Part shown: positions 59,018-64,000 of the stretch, one piece after another
Numbering within the stretch: the first letter of the stretch is position 1
How the letters are laid out: each line of letters begins with the position of its first letter
NCBI GenBank assembly: GCA_044433645.1
Contig: JAWXTK010000004.1
Span: 1 to 64,000, forward strand
Origin: JAWXTK01 sp044433645
Lineage (GTDB): Bacteria > Bacteroidota > Bacteroidia > Bacteroidales > Rikenellaceae
Reading direction: 5' to 3'
Length of the DNA stretch: 64,000 bases
Notes under the pieces: generated by a model
Databases searched by the model: none
Told to the model about the DNA's origin: nothing
What the model saw: only the letters and a program-made list of their open reading frames with translations
Program-made: the position numbers and the translations under genes

Positions 59018-60277
59018 ATGCAGGAAAATAAACCAAGTATATCAAGAACCCTTGTCAAGGGAATGTTTAAGGCCGACAAGGCGCTATGGATTATAGTTGC
59101 TATGTTGGCTGTGATTTCTTTGCTTGTGATTTACTCTTCCACGGCTTCTATGGCTTATCGTAAGGCAGGGGGCGACACGAGTCATTATTTGTTCAAACAA
59201 TTTGTTTCTATGTTAATTGGACTGGGCACTATTGCTGTGGTTCAGCTGTTTAAGGTTGAGTTTTATAAAAGGATTTCTGTGGCTGTTTTTTGGGGTTGTA
59301 TTATTCTTCAGATTTTAACCTATGTGACTGGTGTTGAGCTTAATGGAGCTAGGCGTTGGTACGAGATTCCAGGCCTCGGGTTGACTATCCAAACGTCTGA
59401 TTTTCTGAGGATAGGCCTTGTTATGATGCTAGCGAGTGTACTAGGTGCTAGGGGTGAAAAGATCAAGGATACTAGGTTGATTCCTTGGCTTAAACAGTCT
59501 ATATCTAAGCGTTTAAAACTTACAAATTATGATATTTTTACGGCCAACACTTTGCCTTTGTTGTGGGGTATAGTTGTGGCTTGCGCACTTATTTTGTTCA
59601 CCAACTTTTCGACTTCTGCTATAACTTTTATCACTAGTTTTCTGATTTTGGTAGTTGCTGGCTTTAAATCTAGCGAGCTCACAAAGCTGTTTTTACTCGT
59701 TTTTGCAGCAGCAGTATTGGCTGTTTCGGCGATGGGAGTTTTGGGCTTAGGACGTTCCAGTACGGTCACAAGTCGTATCAAAACATTTGTTGGAGCAAAT
59801 GAGTCTAATCATGAGGATCAGGTTAAAGACTTTCAGGCTGAGCAGGCTAGAATAGCAGTTGCATCGGGTGGAATTATAGGTAAAGGGCCTGGAAATAGCA
59901 CTCAGAGGGCTAATTTACCTCACTCTTATTCTGATTATGCTTTTGCGTTTATAGTCGAGGAGTATGGGGTTGCCGGGGCGCTTATTGTCGTTATTTTGTA
60001 TATTTGGTTGTTTTCGCGTGCTATGGTAATAGCTCGGGCGTGTACAGATAGTTATTCGCGTTTGTTGGTTTTGGGGCTTGCACTTATGATAGTTGTGCAG
60101 GCATTTTTCAACATTTTGGTTTCTGTGGATATTTTCCCGGTTACGGGTCAACCTTTGCCACTTATTAGTTTAGGGGGTTCGTCCATGATTTCGTCGTCAC
60201 TAGCGCTCGGGATGATATTTGCAGTGAGTCGCCAAATTAATATTATAAAAGAAAGAGATGAAAAAAATAATTCTTAG
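59018..60277 (+). CDS. ftsW: Septal peptidoglycan polymerase (SEDS family)
   Basis: FtsW polymerises lipid II at the septum together with FtsI. The 419 residues give about ten transmembrane helices. SEDS motifs include VELNGARRWYEIPG, LRIGLVMMLAS, IGKGPGNSTQRANLPHSYSD, the FIVEEYG loop and FPVTGQPLPLISLGGSS. A cytoplasmic loop of about 20 residues precedes the fifth helix. Its position between murD and murG identifies it as FtsW rather than RodA. The 3' end overlaps murG by 20 bases. Confidence 0.95.
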   Translation: MQENKPSISRTLVKGMFKADKALWIIVAMLAVISLLVIYSSTASMAYRKAGGDTSHYLFKQFVSMLIGLGTIAVVQLFKVEFYKRISVAVFWGCIILQILTYVTGVELNGARRWYEIPGLGLTIQTSDFLRIGLVMMLASVLGARGEKIKDTRLIPWLKQSISKRLKLTNYDIFTANTLPLLWGIVVACALILFTNFSTSAITFITSFLILVVAGFKSSELTKLFLLVFAAAVLAVSAMGVLGLGRSSTVTSRIKTFVGANESNHEDQVKDFQAEQARIAVASGGIIGKGPGNSTQRANLPHSYSDYAFAFIVEEYGVAGALIVVILYIWLFSRAMVIARACTDSYSRLLVLGLALMIVVQAFFNILVSVDIFPVTGQPLPLISLGGSSMISSSLALGMIFAVSRQINIIKERDEKNNS

Positions 60278-61355
60278 TGGAGGGGGCACAGGAGGGCATC
60301 TTTACCCGGCCGTAGCTGTTGGTGAGGCTCTGAAAAAGAGACTTGGAGATGACTGTGAGCTGCTTTTTGTAGGTGCAGAGGGTAAAATGGAAATGGAGAA
60401 AATACCTGCTCTAGGCTATAAGATTGTTGGTCTGCCGGTTGTTGGTTTGCAGCGAAAATTTACGTTCAAGAACTTTGCTTTGCCTTTTAAAATCTTAAAA
60501 AGTCTGCGTAAAGCTAGGAGAATTATCAAGTCTTTTGATGCAGATATAGTTGTAGGATTTGGAGGATATGCCAGTGCACCCGTGTTGTGGAGTGCTCAGA
60601 GGATGAAGATTCCAACGCTAATTCAGGAGCAAAATTCGTATGCAGGAGTCACTAATAAAATTTTGTCTAAAAAAGCCGACAAGATATGTGTTGCCTACTC
60701 GGGCATGGAGAAGTTTTTTAGGAGAGATAAAATTATTATGACGGGTAACCCTTTGCGTGGGAGTTTTTCTTCTGAAAATATCTCGCGTGCAGAGGCTGCT
60801 AAGTATTTTTCTTTAGACGAAAATAAACAGATTTTGTTGATTTTAGGGGGTAGTTTGGGCAGTCGTACACTTAATGAAATGATGAAAGCTAATCTTGATT
60901 CTATAATTGAAAGTGCTGATTATCAGGTGATTTGGCAAACTGGGAAGTATTATGAAAAAGAGATGTGTGAGTTTACGTCAACTCGCAAGACTGAGGGTCT
61001 GTGGCAGGGGGCTTTTATTGATAGGATGGACTATGCTTATGCGTGCGCATCGCTTGTGATTTCGCGCTCGGGTGCTTGCACCGTTTCTGAGCTTTGCTTG
61101 GTCGGGAAGCCCACGATTTTTGTTCCTTCACCCAATGTTGCAGAAGATCATCAGAGTAAAAATGCCAAGGCTTTGGTTGATGTAGAGGCTGCTTTGATGA
61201 TAGCTGATAAGGATGCGATAAATAGTGCTATTCCATTGCTTAACAGGACTTTAAAAGATAATAAACTGTTAGAAAAATTGTCAAAAAATATAAAATCCCT
61301 AGCAATAAATGATTCAAGTGAAAGGATAGTTGAACAGATTTTAAAATTAATTTAA
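60258..61355 (+). CDS. murG: Lipid II synthase (GlcNAc transferase)
   Basis: MurG adds GlcNAc to lipid I on the inner face of the membrane. The 365-residue GT-B protein has SGGGTGGHLYPAVAVGEAL at the start, FGGYASAPVLW, EQNSYAGVTNK, the ILGGSLGSRTLNE loop and SRSGACTVSELCLVGKPTIFVPSP as UDP-sugar site. Its ATG is inside the ftsW end (20-base overlap); murC follows 4 bases later. Confidence 0.97.
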   Translation: MKKIILSGGGTGGHLYPAVAVGEALKKRLGDDCELLFVGAEGKMEMEKIPALGYKIVGLPVVGLQRKFTFKNFALPFKILKSLRKARRIIKSFDADIVVGFGGYASAPVLWSAQRMKIPTLIQEQNSYAGVTNKILSKKADKICVAYSGMEKFFRRDKIIMTGNPLRGSFSSENISRAEAAKYFSLDENKQILLILGGSLGSRTLNEMMKANLDSIIESADYQVIWQTGKYYEKEMCEFTSTRKTEGLWQGAFIDRMDYAYACASLVISRSGACTVSELCLVGKPTIFVPSPNVAEDHQSKNAKALVDVEAALMIADKDAINSAIPLLNRTLKDNKLLEKLSKNIKSLAINDSSERIVEQILKLI

Positions 61356-61359
61356 AATT

Positions 61360-62742
61360 ATGAAGGTAGAATTTAAAAATATTTATTTTCTTGGTATTGG
61401 AGGCATAGGCATGAGTGCTTTGGCAAGATTTTTCTTGCATGAGGGCAAATCTGTGGCTGGTTACGACAGAACTTCAACGCCTTTAACTTTGGAATTAGAG
61501 AGCGAGGGTGCGCAGATTCATTATGAGGACGATATAGAGTTAGTGGATAAAAAATTCCTCTCTAAGGAAGATACTTTGGTGATTTATACCCCTGCAATAC
61601 CTAAAAATCATAGTGAATATAATTTCTTTTTAGAAGCTGGTTATCAGATAGTTAAGCGATCAAAAGCCTTGGGTTATTTAGCTCAAGATAAATATGTTAT
61701 GGCTGTGGCTGGTACGCATGGAAAGACCACTACGACCACTCTTACTGCATGGCTTAATCATGTAGTTTGCAAGGGTAGAGCAAATGCATTTTTAGGTGGA
61801 ATTTCTAAGAATTTTGACTCTAATTTAGTCTTAGGCAAGGGTGATAGATTGGCTGTTGAGGCCGATGAATTTGATAGATCATTTTTGCAACTATATCCTA
61901 ATGTGGCTGTTATTACTGCTGCTGATGCAGATCATTTAGATATTTATGGGACGCATGATGCTGTAAAACAGGCGTTTAGTGAATTTATTAGTCAAATAAA
62001 ACCTGGTGGTTCGCTTATATTGCGCAAAGGTGTTGATTTAGAAATTTCAAATACTCATATCAAGGTTTATACTTATAGTTTTGATGAAGAAAGCGATTTT
62101 TTTGTAATAAATATTACATTATTAAACACTGGAAAATATTGCTTTGATATAGTTTGTCCTGATAGAATTATTAAGGGTTGTACGCTTGGTTTGCCAGGTA
62201 GAATTAATGTTGAAAATGCTGTTGCAGCAGTTGCGCTTTTGTGGGCAGCTGGTCTTGATGATGAGGATGCTTTGCGTGAGGGCTTAGCAACTTTTAGTGG
62301 AGTAAAACGTCGTTTCGATTTTTATTTAAATACTGATAATCAGATATATATAGATGATTATGCGCATCACCCTAAGGAATTACAAGCAGCTATAAGCTCT
62401 ATTAAAAGTATGTTCTCAGCTAGACATATTACAGCCATTTTTCAGCCTCATCTTTTTACACGTACTAATGATTTCTATCAAGAATTTGCAAAGGCCCTGT
62501 CGCTTTCTGATAGAGTAATTCTACTTCCTATTTATCCAGCTCGTGAACTTCCCATTGAGGGGGTTACTAGTAAATTGATAGGAGATTTGGTTTCTGTGCC
62601 TGTTATTTATTCACAAAAAGAAGATGTTGTAGCACTGATAGAGCAGTTAGACACAGATGTTGTTATTAGTTTTGGTGCAGGTGATATAGATAATTACTGC
62701 AAAGATATACATGGAATTTTGTCACAAAAGTTACAAAAATAA
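61360..62742 (+). CDS. murC: UDP-N-acetylmuramate-L-alanine ligase
   Basis: MurC adds L-alanine to UDP-MurNAc, the first amino acid of the stem peptide. The 460 residues show FLGIGGIGMSALARF, the ATP loop VAGTHGKTTTTTLTAW, VEADEFDRSF, TAADADHLDIYGT, IDDYAHHPKEL and FQPHLFTRT. Intact family protein in the standard place. The ftsQ ATG follows two bases after the stop. Confidence 0.97.
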   Translation: MKVEFKNIYFLGIGGIGMSALARFFLHEGKSVAGYDRTSTPLTLELESEGAQIHYEDDIELVDKKFLSKEDTLVIYTPAIPKNHSEYNFFLEAGYQIVKRSKALGYLAQDKYVMAVAGTHGKTTTTTLTAWLNHVVCKGRANAFLGGISKNFDSNLVLGKGDRLAVEADEFDRSFLQLYPNVAVITAADADHLDIYGTHDAVKQAFSEFISQIKPGGSLILRKGVDLEISNTHIKVYTYSFDEESDFFVINITLLNTGKYCFDIVCPDRIIKGCTLGLPGRINVENAVAAVALLWAAGLDDEDALREGLATFSGVKRRFDFYLNTDNQIYIDDYAHHPKELQAAISSIKSMFSARHITAIFQPHLFTRTNDFYQEFAKALSLSDRVILLPIYPARELPIEGVTSKLIGDLVSVPVIYSQKEDVVALIEQLDTDVVISFGAGDIDNYCKDIHGILSQKLQK

Positions 62743-62743
62743 T

Positions 62744-63619
62744 ATGAAAACAACTTTCGTTAAATTATTTGCTATTTTGGTGTGGATTTTGATCTTTGCC
62801 TATTTTGTTGTGAGTATAGGTTATAGTAATAGTAAGCAAAATGAGGTTAAAATTTCGGATGTAAATATTGTGTTCACAGATAGTTTGGAGTATGATTTTG
62901 TGAGTGCTCAACAAATTTTGGACCTGCTAGAGGTTAATAAAATTAATACCTACGGTTTATTAGCTAATGAACTGAATATGAGTGATATAGAGCAAGTTAT
63001 TTCCTCAAATCCTTTTGTTAAAGATGCTCAGGTATATGTTGATTTTAACGGCAAATTAACCATGAAAATCTCACAACGTCACCCCGTTATGAGATACAAG
63101 GGGCCTAAAGGTGAGAGTTTTTATATTACTGATGATAATTTTATTCTGCCAGTGCAAACAAATTTCTCTTGTTATGTTCCAATTATTACTGGAGAATTGT
63201 TTTTGCCCTTTACTGAGGGTTTTGTAGGTTATTTTGAAAAAAATATTGGGGAAAGTGAAAAAAAAGATGCTAAAAATTTAGAATTCTTCTGCAAACTTGT
63301 TAATTTTGTGAAGTTTATTAGCGAAAGTGAATTTTGGGATGCCCAAATTGTTCAAATTAATGTTATTCAGCGTGATCATACCGTTGTTTCAGGCTTTAAT
63401 AGTGAACGTTTGCCGACGATTTCTCTAAGAGAAAATCTTGTTGAGTTAGTTCCACGTGTGGGTGATTGTGTGATTTTGTTTGGTGAGTTAGATAATTTTG
63501 AGCAAAAACTCGATAAATTGTCTCGACTTTACCATGAAGCCATGCCTTTTGAGGGCTGGGCACATGCAAAACACATAAATTTGATGTTTGAAAATCAAAT
63601 AGTTGTCTCTAATAAATAG
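62744..63619 (+). CDS. ftsQ: Cell division protein FtsQ
   Basis: FtsQ is a bitopic division protein that scaffolds FtsB/FtsL. With ATG 62744 (291 residues) it has a short cytoplasmic start, one transmembrane helix (about 7-25) and a POTRA-like periplasmic domain. That domain has NELNMSDIEQVISSNPFVKDAQVYVD and TMKISQRHPVMRY, the conserved FtsQ/DivIB patterns, then the beta domain. An in-frame ATG at 62711 lies inside murC and is less likely. Sequence identity in this family is low; position between murC and ftsA supports the call. Confidence 0.9.
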   Translation: MKTTFVKLFAILVWILIFAYFVVSIGYSNSKQNEVKISDVNIVFTDSLEYDFVSAQQILDLLEVNKINTYGLLANELNMSDIEQVISSNPFVKDAQVYVDFNGKLTMKISQRHPVMRYKGPKGESFYITDDNFILPVQTNFSCYVPIITGELFLPFTEGFVGYFEKNIGESEKKDAKNLEFFCKLVNFVKFISESEFWDAQIVQINVIQRDHTVVSGFNSERLPTISLRENLVELVPRVGDCVILFGELDNFEQKLDKLSRLYHEAMPFEGWAHAKHINLMFENQIVVSNK

Positions 63620-63662
63620 AAATTAAGAATTTTAAATTTACAGATATAATTTTTTAAATAAA

Positions 63663-64000
63663 TTGGAAAATAAAGATTATTATATAGCTCTTGATCTTGG
63701 AAGTAGCAATGTTGTGCTGATGATAGGCAAAAAAACTCAGGACAATAAGCTTTCTATCGTTGATTTTGCTCAGATACCCGTAGCAAGTGGTGCAGTTGTG
63801 TGTGGCGAAATCAAAAATATCAGTGCAGTTGAGAAAGCTATAAGAGAAGCTATGCTTCAAATACAAACACGTCAGGGCATAAAAATCGCTGAGGTCTATA
63901 CTGGAATTTCAGGTCATCACATTAAACTTGCACAACATTCTTATCATGTGTTTGTAGGGAGTGACGGTGAGATTAAAGATTCAGATGTTCAGGCACTTAA
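63663..64000 (+). CDS. ftsA: Cell division protein FtsA (5' part, cut by window edge)
   Basis: FtsA is the actin-like protein that tethers FtsZ to the membrane. The first 112 codons are in the window. The frame starts at TTG 63663 and reads ENKDYYIALDLGSSNVVLMIG (the phosphate-1 loop), then SGAVVCGEIKNISAVEKAIREA, and ends in the 1C subdomain (TGISGHHIKL). No ATG lies in frame before the phosphate loop, so TTG is the likely start. It begins 43 bases after ftsQ. ftsZ should follow beyond the window. Confidence 0.9.
   Translation, partial: MENKDYYIALDLGSSNVVLMIGKKTQDNKLSIVDFAQIPVASGAVVCGEIKNISAVEKAIREAMLQIQTRQGIKIAEVYTGISGHHIKLAQHSYHVFVGSDGEIKDSDVQAL

Noticed and set aside
1..64000. CRISPR arrays, prophage, tRNA/rRNA genes, defence systems
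   Set aside because: I looked for regularly spaced repeats, phage or toxin-type genes, tRNA cloverleaf arms and rRNA-like sequence and saw none. The gene content is almost wholly housekeeping.

Overview
The window looks like chromosomal DNA of a member of the Bacteroidales (phylum Bacteroidota). Nearly every promoter I can find has the Bacteroidota form, a -7 box TAnnTTTG with, in the best cases, TTTG 19-20 bases upstream. Start codons lack Shine-Dalgarno sequences. Lineage-typical genes are present: DUF4271 next to hemD, a DUF3127 protein, an FtsL-like division protein, an UpxY-type antiterminator remnant, a glsA/glsB-like glycine-lipid pair, mqnE of the futalosine menaquinone route, and a carboxypeptidase-regulatory/beta-barrel outer membrane protein. 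The genus cannot be fixed from the sequence alone; Rikenellaceae or a related family is only a guess.

Layout. 1-1000: tail of an IS30-family transposase that has cut an UpxY/NusG-like antiterminator, then gtrA. 996-9961: uvrB (-) divergent from dnaG-galE (+), then rnz, rpsA and an NrnA-type phosphoesterase (-). 10077-13288: metX, purD and a membrane protein (+). 13289-13522: a structured dispersed repeat and a terminator. 13523-17833: an OmpA-like/TPR lipoprotein, pnp and rpsO (-). 18026-20217: apbE-folC (+). 20192-25785: a seven-gene minus operon (small membrane protein, S41 protease, histidine kinase, DUF4271, hemD, rnpA, yidD). 25895-28192: lpxK, purine nucleoside phosphorylase, ssb (+). 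28296-29915: methyltransferase and CvfB-like protein (-). 29995-37453: omega-amidase, uvrA, outer membrane receptor, ruvB (+). 37454-37681: second copy of the dispersed repeat. 37682-41507: mqnE, rpmH, aminopeptidase P, pdxB (-). 41740-45480: agmatinase-family, nhaA, FKBP lipoprotein, DUF1097 (+). 45607-49373: cyclophilin, DUF3127, thiC, thiM, thiE (+). 49462-51442: glsB-like and glsA-like acyltransferases (-) with a fold-back MITE between them. 51538-64000: the division/cell-wall cluster rsmH-ftsL-ftsI-murE-mraY-murD-ftsW-murG-murC-ftsQ-ftsA (+), running off the window.

How the genes work together. Most of the window is housekeeping: DNA repair (uvrA, uvrB, ruvB, ssb), replication priming (dnaG), RNA turnover (pnp, rnz, NrnA-type, rnpA), translation (rpsA, rpsO, rpmH), cofactors (thiamin, folate, PLP, menaquinone, FMN transfer), envelope lipids (lpxK, glsA/B) and peptidoglycan/division. 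I found no CRISPR array, prophage, tRNA, rRNA or defence island.

The least ordinary items are non-coding or small: a roughly 206-bp palindromic MITE placed in the probable 5' leader of glsB; a 122-bp repeat present twice in inverted orientation, each time between converging genes; a terminator-like hairpin whose loop and T-tract coincide with the pdxB promoter, giving a nearly leaderless mRNA; and a DUF3127 OB-fold-like protein ending in the same DDLPF tip as SSB.
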